Shown: positions 25,301 to 39,100 of the stretch, one piece after another
How the letters are laid out: each line of letters starts with the position of its first letter
Numbering within the stretch: the stretch's first letter is position 1
Source: Paramacrobiotus metropolitanus
Taxonomy: Eukaryota > Tardigrada > Eutardigrada > Parachela > Macrobiotidae
Length of the DNA stretch: 64,000 nucleotides
Assembly (NCBI RefSeq): GCF_019649055.1
Contig: NW_026570271.1
Coordinates: forward strand, 124,001 to 188,000
Direction of reading: 5' to 3'
Made by a program: the position numbers and the translations under genes
The notes under the pieces: generated by a model
Database searches by the model: none
Told to the model about the DNA's origin: nothing
What the model saw: only the letters and a program-made list of their open reading frames with translations

Positions 25301-25441
25301 CTTGCCTATGTATACAAATCATCGGGCTACAGAATGTCATAAAACAAAGCAGAAAAGTATTTAGGAGCGCGCGAAAGTGAAAGTTTTTGCCCATGGGCAT
25401 GTACACGAATTTGGTACCATGTACCGGGCCACTTCCCTTAA

Positions 25442-28198
25442 CAAGTATGCCATGCACGAGAGCCACTGCCCTACAACAGGCCCCCGTGCATGTGCGGTTG
25501 CGCGGTCGCTGCGTAAGTTACACATTTACTGAAAACAATTGTATAAATTGCTGAATTTTCAAAACATCTGGAAAACAATTGAATAAAAATATAAGTTTAC
25601 ATTAGATGGCCACGCGATTGTGTGATGATGATTGATAATTGTAGTTATAATATGGTATGGTGCAATGGCTGGAGTGGAGTGGCTTTAGTGTTTCGTCGCT
25701 GTCTTTTTACCAACTGCAGGAAAACGGTAGGAGCTTTTTTAAGACTTTCAAGTACCGTACTCTGTACATAAAGGGTGCGATTTAATTAAACAGGTTAAGA
25801 AGAAAACCGAAAGGAAATCGGTTTGTTGGAATTTTAATTCACGAGTGACCAACCGAACGACCGTCGCCCATTCACTTACTAACTACTATAGGCGCGCAAC
25901 CGAGCGATCATAAGCGTACTCTGTAGATTCAATTTATAAGGAATTTTGTTTCCTTTGAAGTTGTTCGAACGTGTTACAAAAACAATATACATAACAGAAA
26001 ATTTGTATAACTCGGAATCCCAAACGCTTCCGCCTAGTGAACAAAATGGCAGCCGCCTGGTTTGGCAGCATGGTTTGGCTTTGAAGCGAAAATTTCTGCG
26101 AAGTACTTACTCACTTCTTCAAAGTTAAACTTATTTCTTTTGGGAAATGCGAAATATTCATACATTCTTTCTTTAACTTCGTTCGAATTCATTCTGCCAG
26201 CTAAAAATATTTACTGAGTTTAAGTACACGATATTTAGGGAGAGCAAAATACGTTCGCGTTCGCGTATGTGCGCCCTCCAGGTCAGCAGCGCCGCTTAGC
26301 ACGATTCACAGATTTCTAAAATGTGATGAAATCATAGCTTATAATGCGTTTAGAAATTTCTGTCTGTTTTGGTGAAACGTCCTAACTTTAATTTTGCGGA
26401 TATGCAGACAAGACACTAATTATAAGAGTTGATTTAAATCCACTGAACCTTTTTGAACACTGCAGAAACACGTTGCGGTGTTCAACATAAGGCAGATTAC
26501 GAACGGGAAAATTCCTACGTACAGTAACGTAATCATTACTCATGGAGTCTTGATGGTCGTTAAATATGGAATCCAAATCTCTGTTACGGCTATTTTTTAG
26601 GGGAGGTAAATTTAAATGAATTCATTACGCTGGCTTGTCGAAGTACGAGTGTAAAGCCATAGCCTTGAGTGTTGGCTTTTTTCATTAAGTAATTAATTTA
26701 TGTAAATTCTGATTTACTCCGAGCCGTCTCGGGGTCAGCTAGTAACTAAGACAATTATTTTACGATTAGTAGACCATAATAAGGAGATACATTCATATAT
26801 ATATTGTCATACATACAGCAATAAATGGAGATTAGGCATTTAGGCTTGGTGTATTTTATAGCACACGCATGCATCTACTGACTACGGTAGCACTCAGTGC
26901 TGGCGACGGGATTTTGGCTTGTAACCTTTTCTGAGCTAAATTATGCTATTAATTATTTATACCATTAATTTGACCATGAGAATCTACATGCAAAAATAAC
27001 GAGGATTTAACATTCATTGAGTGTTTACACGTGATGTCGTGAACGCACCGTAATATCACGAGGCGCACGACGCAATCATTTTACTATCAATTATTCAGCA
27101 ATAGTTTGGTAGCTGAGACAATAATCACATTGCACACACAAACGAATATTCATACAAAATTATCATTTTCACTTACAATCGAAATTAAGTGTTGGGCGGA
27201 TATTCCATGTTAGAAGTTTGGCCGTTTCCGTTATTTCGTTCTCTGATGTTTTAAGCAACTGCGGAAATACAAACGAGACTTTCATTATTTACTAAGTATT
27301 TAAATCGTTCGCTTCGCAATTAAGTCGAATGTGAATCACTGCGAATTTAAATTCCGATTGTTGTATACGGATCGGGAACACAAAAAAATACAACTGGTTA
27401 GGGTTTTTTGAAAAATTATTGGATTGGGTTCCGGCATCCAAATATTGTATCGGCTGCCCGTTTCAGCAGAATATAGAAAAAAATTGGCTCTGGTGGCATA
27501 AACTGGGCAAGCAACCAGACTCGTGCTTTTTGACCGATTAACCCAAAAGGATTCTGCATTGGGCCACTCAGCATGTATAATCACCTAACGCCTTCCTGTC
27601 TGTTCCTTGGTCTATCTCACTACTACAAGAGGATGTCATGGATACATTGAGATCAAAAGCGACAGCAGCGCCACAGCGTTTCGAAGGGCAGCTCCATATC
27701 CAAATTCATGTGCAGTAGCCACAGGTTGGCTAAAAGTCTAGAACCATGTTTTGCGATGGGAACTGCACTGTACAGGGTTGCCAGTAGCAATTTTGAGAAC
27801 CACATGTTCCCATCATTTTGATTTGCATAATATACTTGCATCAAGTACGAGATTCCATAGTTTCTATTTTCTTGTTTTTAGACTCTAATTTTATTGTCAC
27901 TAACGCAAGTCTATTTATGCTGAGGCCAGATACATGTACTGTAAGTAATCAAATCCGATGCTTCAAGTTTTTAATTTCGAGTGTTATCACTGCGCCGCAG
28001 TTATGAAGATATCGTTTTCTACTGAAATATTTCGCTTTGTGGGTAGAGCATATTTAAAATTTTCTAGCTTACTAATACACATATGCATAAGTATAACTAA
28101 CAATAACCTTTTGCTTAAATGCACTTACTAACTACATGTAGTCGTGATGTAGATACTTTTGATGATATTGTTGTTGGTTGTCTAATTTGCGATATATA
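25442..28198. other. Intergenic duplicated DNA
   Basis: Continues the match to 9900-13000. No open frame is shared with the duplicate, and I see no gene. Confidence 0.5.
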
Positions 28199-28490
28199 CA
28201 GGGGTGCTACGCCAAGTTCGGGCATTTGGGCAATTATAAAGTATTCCAGCTGGTCTTTCCGTTCTTTGCTTTGCGCTTTTCTAGTGGAACTATTTTTTAG
28301 CAGGTCCGTTCTGCGTTCAAATTTACTACAATCCGAAAAACGTACAAAGCGGAGATAAATTAAGTGCAAAAGATGCAAGACACATATCATAAGAACTTTT
28401 AGATCAAAATTTATTGGGCTTGCGATTCTTAACGGGTGACCTCTGGTAATTTTTGGAAAAAAAGTGCCTGAACTTGTCGTAGCACCCCTG
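28199..28490. mobile_element. 292-bp mariner/Tc1-type MITE
   Basis: Inverted ends begin CAGGGGTGCTACG(C/A)CAAG with about 28 matching bases, flanked by TA on both sides (28197-28198, 28491-28492). TA target duplication and CAG-starting ends are typical of Tc1/mariner. No coding capacity. Absent from the other duplicate at the corresponding place near 13,000. Confidence 0.8.
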
Positions 28491-28800
28491 TATACCAACA
28501 AAATTGTGTTGGGTGCCGCAAACGCTGAATAACAAACTAGTGATAATAACGTGATATCAGAATCTAGCAAGCAATTAAGATGTACATCATTGTACTGCCT
28601 ATGCGTCTGAATAATATCGGCTCGGAAATAAGTGCTGCTGTATGGTGGTGCACCTATAAGCGTTTAACTACAGATCGTGGGCCAAAACAGCCATGTTGTG
28701 CTTTTCAGTGTCAGGGGCAGTATGCAGATTCGCCATGTGTCAGTCACTGAACCAGCCGCTATCTTTGTAACTGTTTTAGCAAAACTTTTTTCTGTAGTAT

Positions 28801-30255
28801 TAGTCTAACAGAGAATATAAAGCTGAACAGATTATTTCTCTACCTTTTCGCTGTACACGCACATCCAAAGCGCGCACTAGACAAAATGTATTTGGATACC
28901 GCATACAGTAATTATCGAATTTGTGGCGCCCCCCGCAATATAGACACCTCCCGTTATAAGCCAACCTCCGACGTTAAGTTTGAAAAGTTAGAGCTTCCAC
29001 GAAAATTCCGCACCGAGGGCCGCTAAATTTTGAGCATAAAATAGTTGCGATAGACTGTATCTAAATAAGTACATAAAATGTGGTGGTGAACCACTGGTGA
29101 TTCACCACCGCATGCTAGCAAGTTTGTGTACGTACATTCGTGTTCCGAGATGATGTTTGAAAGTTGCGTATTAATAAGAAAAATTAATTGTATGTACAGT
29201 AGTAATCATAATGTACAAGATATCTACATACTCGCACTGCATATGAACACCTGCTGCGTTCATTTTCCACAGAGAACCTTTATCGTAGCGCGGGTGCCAA
29301 CAAGCTATATGCTGAAGATCAGTCTTTAGTACTTACCATATGGAAGGCGGCTTATATTAAATTGCACAGCATCTAGATTGGTAGAGACTTGGTAAACAGT
29401 GCTCTACAGAGTAGTTTACGTTTGTGATGTTAAAGAATGCTTCTGGGAGTAGCCCCGGAGACTCCTTACCGGTGGCAGTCATGGTGGAGCTTGACAAATG
29501 CAGCCTTACATAGGTTAACAACTGTACTCCTCTTTGCCTTGTGACGGCACGTGGGCAGTCCGCGGCCGGAAGCTGACGTAAACACAGCTTCCTCTGTCCT
29601 TGGCAGAAGCACTTCCCATCTACAAAGCACAGGTAATTCTTGCGAACAAGCCGTTGTCAGGATGTCAACATCGGGTTCAGAAGATGTGCTTCCGGATAAA
29701 TATACATAGTACTGTTCGGTGTAAAATCATGGGCTGGACTGCAGATCTGAAGCCCACATTTCCAATGTCACTGCTGACTATAGCATTAATGACACAAAGG
29801 AAATAATGGTGCTGCGAATAGGAGAAGAAAACCGTCTAAAGCAATTTCAACAGTTTTTTTTTTCAACGGGCCCTTGCTTATGTGTTTTTGAAACAACGGT
29901 GTGTCATCTGGTAAATACAGTAACTTAAATAAGATAAATTAAGTCTTGGGCAGGCTTCGGTTCGACAGTGCACGACAACTTGCACTTTCGATTGCTACTT
30001 TATTTCGAACAAAAATTCACACCTTTATTCTTACATGATTACGTAAAAAACACCTTCATTCTTACACGATAACGTCAGTTATAAAAATATTTCATTCCAT
30101 GCTTAACTGCTTCGCGCACAAGTGAGATGGTGCTGCTTCTGTTGCACTTAACCTGTAGCACACGACCGGAAATAAAAAGTGCCGTTTTATACAATCAACG
30201 ATGAGGTCATGTATGATAATTTAATGGATATCAGCTAATTAAAACAAACATCTTT
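28801..30255. other. No supported gene
   Basis: Unique sequence after the right duplicate. A hairpin (GGTGGTGAA/TTCACCACC) lies near 29085-29110. A GC-richer stretch at 29440-29780 has a short frame without supporting signals. Confidence 0.4.
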
Positions 30256-30545
30256 TTAAAACACGAAAACTGGAGTGGATCGTGAGGCGGCGGAGGTGTG
30301 TACAAGGGAGTTAACAACAGATGTAACAGGCAAGTCAGAGGCGTCACGCCAAGGCCCATATTGGGTCAATAAAGGGAACATGGCCCGCACAGTATGCGGG
30401 AAGAACACAGACAGCCAACCCACTAGAACAGTGGTCAAACCGGCTACTTTTATGATATTGTTAACTGGGTACAGCATGTTACGGAAATCAATGTAGAAGT
30501 ACCGAAATGCATTATATCTAATGAAATCCGGCAGTACGCTGCTCG
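30256..30545 (-). CDS. Possible last exon of a small membrane protein
   Basis: An acceptor (GGTATCTTGCAG) precedes an open frame of about 95 codons that begins near residues VLPDFIRYNAFRYFYIDF and contains a hydrophobic stretch (IIKVAGLTTVLVGWLSVFF). It ends at a stop at 30256. The aromatic run followed by one membrane segment is like several small mitochondrial inner-membrane proteins, but I cannot assign a family. Upstream exons and a poly(A) signal are not identified. Confidence 0.3.
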
Positions 30546-30877
30546 CTGCAAGATACCGGCGACGAAGGTGGTGAAACGATCATCCGCTGCGTTGCACAAA
30601 CTCCAAAAACGCAAAACACCAAACGCACGCAGCAACGGAAGTAGAATAATATATTTGCATATTGCAACGTAAAATCCCTGTCCCAGCGGACGGCTGAAAA
30701 ACTCAAATTTAGTTCTCCGTACCAATTTTATTTCCTCACGAAGTCAGAATGATGCTGGAAGATGAAAACTATGTGCTTTATTACACAAAAATGAAAAATA
30801 ATATTCTACTTGCATTCAGCGAAATATTATAACGGACTGGAGAAGTTACCCCTCGTGAAATTGGCACGCGCTCAAGC

Positions 30878-31030
30878 TCGGACTTAGACTACTAAAACTT
30901 GGACTTGGACAACACTTGGGCTTGTTAGCTTGGACTAGGATTTCCTAATTTGGGCATGGACTTCTCACTTTGGACTTGGACTCTTCAACTTGGACTTCAT
31001 ACTTGAAATCCTCAACTTGGTTTTCAAGTA
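30878..31030. repeat. Degenerate CTTGGACTTGGA repeat
   Basis: Imperfect 10-18-base units built on CTTGGACTTGGAC, ending about 225 bases before gene C; copies of TTAGGTTTCTTAGG (the CCTAAGAAA motif on the other strand) follow at about 31040. Confidence 0.7.
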
Positions 31031-31256
31031 TGGTTAGCTCTTAGGTTTCTTAGGTTTCTTAGATTTCTCTGCATCAGTGATTTCTCTGTAATTTTAGAAG
31101 ACACGTCCTGCACCATGAAGAATTTTTAAATTGGTTAGAGACTGAATCAATCTTAAGCGGATTGTGTACTCAGGATACTGTAATAGAGACGTCTCTTATA
31201 AAGGGCAATGATTTTCATCGTTATGGATTAATACAAAATCGTCAAGTAACACAAGA

Positions 31257-34200
31257 ATGGATCAGGAAAAAAGCCGACTGATCTGCGACCTCTGCAAGAC
31301 TGGCTGCACCTGTCTGCAAATTGCGGAACGCCTTGGCATCAGCTTTCATACAGTGAAGAATCTTCTCCAAAAGACTAAAGTACCTATTCGGACGAAGCAA
31401 ACTGAAGAGCAGAAAAAAGAGATTTTACAGTCAGCAGTCGATGGAAAGTGGAGTGCACCACAAATTGCGCGGCAATTTAACGTTGGCGAGACGACCGTGA
31501 CGCGCATGCGGCGAATGACAGATCTTACTGATGAGCATAAGAATACCGTTAATCAGCTGTTCCATCGCGGGTACTCAAGAGCGGATATTATGCGCGAGGT
31601 CAACGTAACATCTCGTGCCGTAGACGCTGTAATTCGGCACGCTGGACTCAGTTTTACTGTACGAGATATGAATTGTGCTGTACTTCCTGTCGGTCAGCAG
31701 CAGAAAGATGAGATACTTAACTGCTTCGAAGAAGGTCACAGTGGGGTGTGCATATGTCAGAAGTCCGGCGTGTCCCAAGCTACTCTGAAACTGTTGTTGC
31801 GGCAAAATGGGAAAAGCGTGTCTGACCGCTCTCGACGAAATCACGGATGGCGCGAGAGGATACCCGTAAACGTTTTGCAATGGGATTGTCCGAAAATACA
31901 GCAGCGGGAAAGCATCAGATGTGCAGGAAGACGAAACGAACAGTGGAAAGCGCCGGCCAAGAAGGGATCACGCCGGATAACCGTCTGTTAAGATGCGGAA
32001 AAAATGCCGTGCAAATCGCGCTGAAACCGGACAATTCCGAGGAAGAGCGACACTTGCAAACACAGCCCTCTCAAGAGGACGACGACAACGACGCCCCTCA
32101 TATGTATCGCATATCGGCTTGGAAGGCGGTGCAGCGTTATGTTGATAACTTTTGCGATTGTGATCACACCTTTATGCGCGACCACGACAACGGAACCACA
32201 GCGAATATGCATGGTTCTGGGAACCTCAAGAGTATTCATGCTGGTAAGTGGATATACGAACTATTCTTTTAACACTCAACGAACTGTGCAGTGTGTGAGT
32301 ACATCTTGCAAAGGTGCACAAATTGGTTATTAATTATTACCGCTGGTATCTTGTTCGTTAAAACCTCGTCTTAACGTTTTCCAATGGAAAACTGAATAAT
32401 TCGTTAAACGTGTTATTAAATAAACAAAGACGGAATTTAGTAACGTTAACCTTTCTGCTGGCTACATTCCGGTAACCATTAGAGCAGTTCAGTAGTAATG
32501 TTTGGCCTCATATTGAAACTCAGGAGTGGCTAATGTAAATAGGCTACTCGTCTTTTGCCTACTGCTTTTCTTCCTATTTCAGTCGCTGCTGTGCACACCC
32601 ACCAGATCCTCAGCGTCAGCACAGAGGATACCCAGCGGCGGCAAACAGTACAATAGCGCAGCATGTAGCAGGGCGCCAAAATTTCAGCATAACGTAACGG
32701 ACAGCGAACCGTCTTTTGAATCGACCGCTAATACGTCGCCGGATTTGTCAATCCCGTTCACACAAGCGCTCCCCATCGATACGAAGTGGGACGACAGCCA
32801 ATATCTCGCGCTGCAGGCCGTTGTTTCGAAACTGCGCAAACCGAGATACTCCTGTGCATCAACTAAGGGAGCACATTGAAGTCTGCTTGCTGTCAACCCA
32901 TTTTCGCGGTGCCAGCAGCGACGCCGTCGAGCAGCATGTCCGCAGTAGAGAATCACCGGCGATTTTTCAGCTGCCTTTTGTAAGTTCGTTGCAGTGTGCC
33001 AGCTATTTTTTCCTTTGTTTGTTACTGTAAGGCTGCAAAATTAATATCTTTAACCAGGAATAAAACACAGCGAAGATGATTATTCAGCTGTTGTTGGCTG
33101 CCCCATTTGCTGATAAAAATGTAGAGCCATACGAAATTGTATGACAATTTTCCTTTGTTTTTTTGGAAATCGTTGGCTCAGACTTCTACTGCAGCACTTG
33201 ACGATGGTACATGCAAAACTCCGGTAGCTACACTTGGTTGGTTGGAAGCTGAAGACGCCAGTAATACCGAGCAGCGGACATCGGAAGCCGCCTTAGGTCA
33301 GATCACAAAGGGGCCGCTTCCAACTTCGCCCCAACCTGAGCGGATGCCATCCAAGAATCGACAACAACCGAATGTAACTTTAGAGAAGGAGGATTCACTC
33401 AGCGGTGAAAGAAGGAATGGTGAAGCAAGTTCATTACCAAATGACAACTGGGCTGTCGAGGTACATTCTCCACACTCTGATAACGAATCAGCAGAAACTG
33501 CGGAAACCACAAACAGCGACGTCTGCCGCTCCATCGGGAGCCAAAAAGGTGTGTATACTGTACTGTTACCCTGCACTTGTTCATTTATTTTGCAGTGCGG
33601 CCGCACGTACGTTTTATGAGCCATCCACAATTTACATACATGACTGTGAGTCATGTTTTGTGAATCGTGAACCAGTCTTTACAGCGTATCTGCGCCTGCT
33701 TGGCGAAATAAATGGACAAGTGCTGGGTAGCAGTGCAGTACCTCGAATTAAAGGTGACTGTGTTCTTTCTTCCATGACTACTGTGCCAGTCGATCAACTT
33801 GCACCCCAAAGTCAGGCTTTTTGAATAATCTGTTCGGTATGTAATGTGTGCGATGCCGGCAGTGACCGGATCTGATAGAGATGCAAGTTGACCAGGCGGA
33901 TTCATTAAAATAATGACGTTAATTGCAAAGCACTTCCAGCTGCTGATTAAAATCAACCTTAATGAACCAATTTAAATTGACTATCTCCGTTTGGTCTACA
34001 ATTAATTAACTGAATTTTATATAACGAACGATTATAGTACAGAAGCTACGGCTTCAGTGTGCGCGGATAATCGTTGGCTTTCACTGGATGATTATTTCGG
34101 CATGCGACTTTACCAACAAAACGCTGCGTTTGAAGACGGACACGTGGCAGCGGAAGTACCGGAAAATATTTCGTGTGCACCACACAGAGAATATGGAGAG

Positions 34201-35370
34201 TCTGCGAATACAGCTACCCATATGCCGCACATATCCGCAGATAACACCGCTCCACAATCACAGGAGATTGCGAGCAGGGAAAGCAGTCAATATCGAGAAA
34301 TGCAATCCATCTTTCTAAAACTGCGCCAATAGGGATGTTCATATGATGCAATAAAACAACATCTCGATGTCAGCTTCCTGTCTGACTCCGAATCCAAGCA
34401 AGATAACGGTAGAGTTGACGAGAGGCAGGACAACAAATACGAAACAGCATTTCCAACCGGCCAGCCCAGTAATGTAAGGTAGCGCAAGATTTCAAATTAT
34501 GTCTTTGCTTGCTTCCTGAGGTTAGCTGGTACTGCTACACAGGATACTAGTTACAGCACCACTTAAAATGTACTCGTATCATTTATACAATTTAGCGAGT
34601 AAAATTTTCTTCATCTAGCAAAATGTAGGTAGGTGTATCAAGATAAACAGTTGCTTTTGCTGTTTATGAGTTGCACATTTATTAACACCGAGCCTTATGA
34701 AATTCTAAGCCATAATTTTTACCTTTATTTTGAAGATGCTTCCTCTGTGTAGACTCAACCACCGACTGCATTTCGTGTCAGTGAGCCTTGCGTTACGCCG
34801 GTATTCACATTCTGGCCGTTCGAAGAGAAAGATGCTCTTGATAGCGGGCAGCAGGGGTCGGATACAGTCGCAGATCTAAGTTTTGTGGCCCCGACCATCG
34901 TAGCACCGCCTCGACCCGAGTGCATGTCAAGTAAGGGCTTCCAACAGCCCGATCATTCGTCCGATCACATTCCACAAGTCGGCGAAGATGTGAATTCTGT
35001 CACAGTACAATTTCCCTCCAGCGAAATTCCAGCGCATCCAAATTCCAGTTCTACGTGGGGCCGATGCATGGGAACTTCTGAGAAACTGTCTATTTTGCCA
35101 TCGAATGCGGTCAGTAGCGAGGATTGGGCAAGATATCAGTGTCAGATTTGCCGCTTATCTTGCGCGGACGGGGACGCATTCTTATTACATTTGGCAGACA
35201 AGGAGCACGCACGGCTTTTCACTCCCGGGGATTTTCTGTATTGCACAGGCTGCAAGTTCAAAACCCGGAAACCGGCGACGATGGGAAAGCACATTGTTAA
35301 ATACCAATCCCAAAATATGCTGCAAACCAGTACCAAACATTCTGTTAATAGCTATCCATTAAGTTGTTAA
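31257..35370 (+). pseudogene. Gene C: five-exon paralogue of A and B, damaged
   Basis: Exons: 31257-32243 (core HTH exon), 32583-32979 (exon-2 type), 33182-33548 (exon-3 type, without fingers), 34043-34473 (second exon-2 type), 34753-35370 (exon-3 type with fingers). So the exon 2/exon 3 pair is duplicated relative to A and B. Border phases (1, 0, 1, 0) match A and B and fit the duplication, and the last exon is again 618 bp with both CxxC motifs. Damage: one frame change in the HTH exon near 31,845 after unit 4, a frame mismatch in the first exon-2 copy, and TAG at about 34,330 inside LKLRQ. The exon-1 donor CTG|GTAAGTGG is intact. Probably a pseudogene, though individual exons remain open. 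Confidence 0.65.
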
Positions 35371-36112
35371 AACCATATTGAATTCAAGGCTATGTTTTTG
35401 ATTGTGGCATGATGTAGTTCAAAGAAACAATTTTTTGTTTCTTTGAACACATATTTTTTTTGTTCGCTTCTACTGTAATACAGTTGTGGCCTTTCTCAGT
35501 GCATATTTACTTTTTTGCGGTATCTCCGGCATGCACACATAATACAGAATCTTCTGTTTTATAAGTGAAATTGCACAAAGCTTTCACAGGCGTGCGAATT
35601 ACTGTAGTTGCCAATACAAATGTTCGATGCGAATCGAAATTAAAACTTGGCTTGTGTCAGTAAGTTAAAGTCTCGACTTCCTGGTAATATTTTGCGCCTC
35701 TTTTTCAAAACACTCACAAAACGGGGAACTTAAAAATTATTCTACTTTATGTACTGTATGTGCTTGGATGAACAAACATACGAACAAACAAGCTATATAT
35801 GCAAACTGTTATTTTATTAGCGCAACACTTTGCGGAATTCGATGACTGCTTAAAACTGCTTTACAGTATATGCCTTTCAAGAGCTGCAAGCTGCTTCTTT
35901 CACCGCTAAGCCATCCCTGGCGCTGTGAGTATGGATTATTACCTTAACCAAATTAAATTTGCAACATTTGCATTAATTATCGACGTATAAAATTTAATAT
36001 TATAGAAAACCGACAGGAAATTCGCTTTTAATTCCCATAGCGCAGCGATGCGCGCCTCATTCAGAAAACAAAAATTGCGCAAAACATCATCGATGTAGAA
36101 AAAGGGTTTTTG
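35371..36112. other. No gene seen
   Basis: AT-rich sequence between the tail-to-tail genes C and D. A local inverted repeat (AAAGAAACAA and TTGTTTCTTT) lies near 35420-35445. Confidence 0.5.
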
Positions 36113-39100
36113 TTACTCTGAAGATCTCCTGGTTTCAGCCATAAAACAAACATCGAGTTGTTGCTTTATTGCTTCGTAAGAGCAGCCCTCTCTGCGCAGT
36201 TTCTGAACGACGAACTGCAGTTTCCGGTATGGGTTGGTGTCTCTTTCCGGAGTTCCTTCTCGCGCTTTCAAGGTCTGGTTTGGCAAAGCGGTGAGAGTGT
36301 TAGCAGCCGCTTCCTTGGGCGGTCTGATGTCCGTTTCATAATGCTGATGTTCATAAGGTTGATGGTCTGCAGTGGGGGTACGCACTGCGTAAACGGACGG
36401 AAGCGGTCGCCGGGTGTCCACTAGGTTCGTGGTGCCATGATTGTGCGCAGTCAACGCAGCAGAGGGATTTTGTGCCCGTATGGTGTCATGCTGGCGAAGG
36501 ATTACCAAATCCGGCCCAGATGAACCGAAATAACATCGGCCGGATGCTGAATATTCCATAGGTACCGAAGCAGCGTGGCTAGTTTGCTGTCTCTTTGCGT
36601 CACATTGTTGCATTGCATCCCTCATTTTGACTAGATTATTCAAAGAGAAAAGAAGGTGAGGCACAGCGTATAAGAAGTATAACGTTTGCATACATTAAAA
36701 CGTAATACAGTTGCTTACGGATACTGTAACTGTTGTTTAGTTAGCAACAGTGCAGCCTAACAAGTAAACAAACTTCACCGCCAATATTCAGTTCGTACGA
36801 TGGAGCCATTATCAGTTAAATCCATATTATTGTTTTGAGCAATTTCCACTGCAGTTGCTGTTGCTCACGGGCACTTATGTACGTGCACATCAACACACAT
36901 ACCGTTCTGGCGATCCGAATCGGGCGATTCATTAAACTCAGGAGTTTCCGGCGTCTCAGAGGTTTTACTGCGACGCATTGACTGGGGTAAATTCACGGAG
37001 GCGTGAACATTGTGGTGATTCACTGAATTTTCGGGATTCGCAAGCATTGCGGCTGGTTTGTATGCTGGATAGCACCTGTGGCACCTTGCGTAGCAAAGCA
37101 AAAAAGAAAAACAGTAGATAATTTTGTAATCACGACTCACCAGTAGACATCCTGCCGCAATGGCGTGACCGCCTGTGAACGCGATTGCATGATACACCTA
37201 ATACTATTAATTTCGCCTGCCACCAAAGCCGTAATCACAGGTACCCGTACATAAACGCCGGTTACTTAAGCTCTCAGTTTCCGTTGGTTTTTCGTTGGCT
37301 AAATCAGAAATCACTTGCCTACACTTCAACCGAAACTCTAAATCAACCTCTGAAATGATAAAAAATAATCCAGAAAGTTTTTAGTGTCTACTGTCTAGCA
37401 AGTGAGTTTCCGTGGCGATTGGCGAACAAAGAAAGATAAGAATGTTTGTGATTTCTCATAGATATAGCACATGATCCTCTTCAACGGCTCGTCGTACGGA
37501 TCCTATGCTATGTACGGAAAATCACAAACGCTCGTAATTTTCTTTGTTTGCCAAACAAACTTACTTGCTAGATACTAAAAAAATTCTGGATTATTTTCTA
37601 TCGTTTGAGATGGTGCCACCAGTTTCTACCGATTATTCCGGTGACGACTGCCGGGAAGTCTATCTTGACATAGGGACTAAGCCTACGCGATTGTTCAGCG
37701 GAAACTAAAGTTCTGCCGAAGTGTGCCGGATGTCACGGTCACCATGTGTCTGAAGGGAACAAATGAAACGTTCAAAGTTTACCTGTGATATAAAACATGC
37801 CATATATATGGATAGCGCTGACGTTTTGCCGTCAAGGGTGGCCGGGAACTGGAATCACCGGATGTTTCCGGATCATCGCACAGCTGACGTCGTGCACCAG
37901 ACGTGAGGATACTGCGGACACGGTCCGTCGCTAATCCTGCTCTCTTGGCCATATTAACAAGGTGGTACTTAATGCCGCCAAAAAAGTCATCATACAGTGT
38001 CGGTTCGGGCTCGCCATGCCTGCTGACTTGGGAACAATTGTTGCCGTCTGATTCTGAAAATTGCAGTCAATTAATAAAGTGGTCGAAAAACGGAAAATAG
38101 TTCATGTCGGTTCACGTTCAAACATGCGGAATGTTATTGCTGTATCTAGCAACCATTGTGCGGCTTCCTATTATTTCGTCCACCATTCATTTTGTCCACC
38201 ATTCACTTTGCCCACCATTCATTTTCTCCACCATTCATTTTGTCCACCAATCACTTTGTCCACTAACTATTTACTCATTTAAACTATAGAGAACCATTTA
38301 AACCGAAGAATACCATTAAAACCGAAGAGAATTACTACCTAAGAAAACCTAGAATTGCCTAATAAACCTAAGAAATCCCAAGATAACCTAACTTAGCACA
38401 GTAATCGTTCTCAGCATAGAGCTGAGTGTTGCGAGGTGTTATATTGTTTAACCTAAAGCGCTGTAATCGTTTTTAGCACAGGGTTAGCGTTTGCGTAGGT
38501 GCAGTAAAGTATAAATCGAATTCGGTAGTGTGCATCGAACTGTATGGTGGACGAAATGTACAGTGGACAAAATGAATGGTGGACAAAATGAAGGGACACG
38601 CCATTGCGCATACTCGTACAGCAGACAACTGGTTAGATGTAAAAGGGGCAGGCAGAGGCTCAGGCAAGCACTCTTTGTACTTGTTACCCGGGCGGTGTTT
38701 TACGCTGTAGCTAAACATGGGGCTTAAATACCACGCCTGATTTAATTGTATGTACTGTACTGCCGCTTGTTCATACTCCTATTAGGGAAGTAACGCTTTT
38801 GGATACCCCCTCCTCCCACCCCGCGTTACGTAATTTATGGATGCCGCCTTATCAGTTTTTTGTAATTCAACAGCAGCTTAGCGCACGTACCAGTCTGCTG
38901 TATATCGACATGAGGTGCTCTGACAGCTTCCGGTTGGGAGGTGCTCTTTTGCCCTTTTGCAACTACACCTTCTTCGAAATCATCCGCGCTGCTCGACGAG
39001 TGTTCGTTCGGTGCGATCGCGTCCTGACTGGCATTTGCCAGTATTTGGTGTAGCACGTTCTCGCTGAATGTAAACTGCTCTGCTATCTTATTCCATGACC

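Larger units (their letters stand above)
22860..25437. mobile_element. 2.58-kb TTAA-flanked inverted-repeat element
   Basis: TTAA at 22856-22859 and 25438-25441 flanks ends GGGAAGTGGCCCGGTACATG and its complement. The uninterrupted duplicate at about 9880-9890 reads CATTTAAGC, an empty site with a single TTAA. Inverted arms extend several hundred bases (about 22860-23200 pairing with 24600-24790 plus 25300-25437), rich in CCTTTGCCGTT-type units. No transposase frame is seen, so it is non-autonomous. TTAA targeting is typical of the piggyBac superfamily, but the GGG start is not the usual CCC, so the assignment is tentative. Confidence 0.85.
16740..28800. repeat. Segmental duplication 1, right copy (contains gene B)
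   Basis: Direct repeat of 1725-13310. It carries gene B and has gained an insertion in B's second intron (about 18020-18825), the TTAA-flanked element at 22860-25437 and a mariner-type MITE at 28199-28490. Confidence 0.85.

Noticed and set aside
30256-30545. Mitochondrial ATP synthase small subunit
   Set aside because: Only a general resemblance (aromatic run then one membrane helix); too weak to name.
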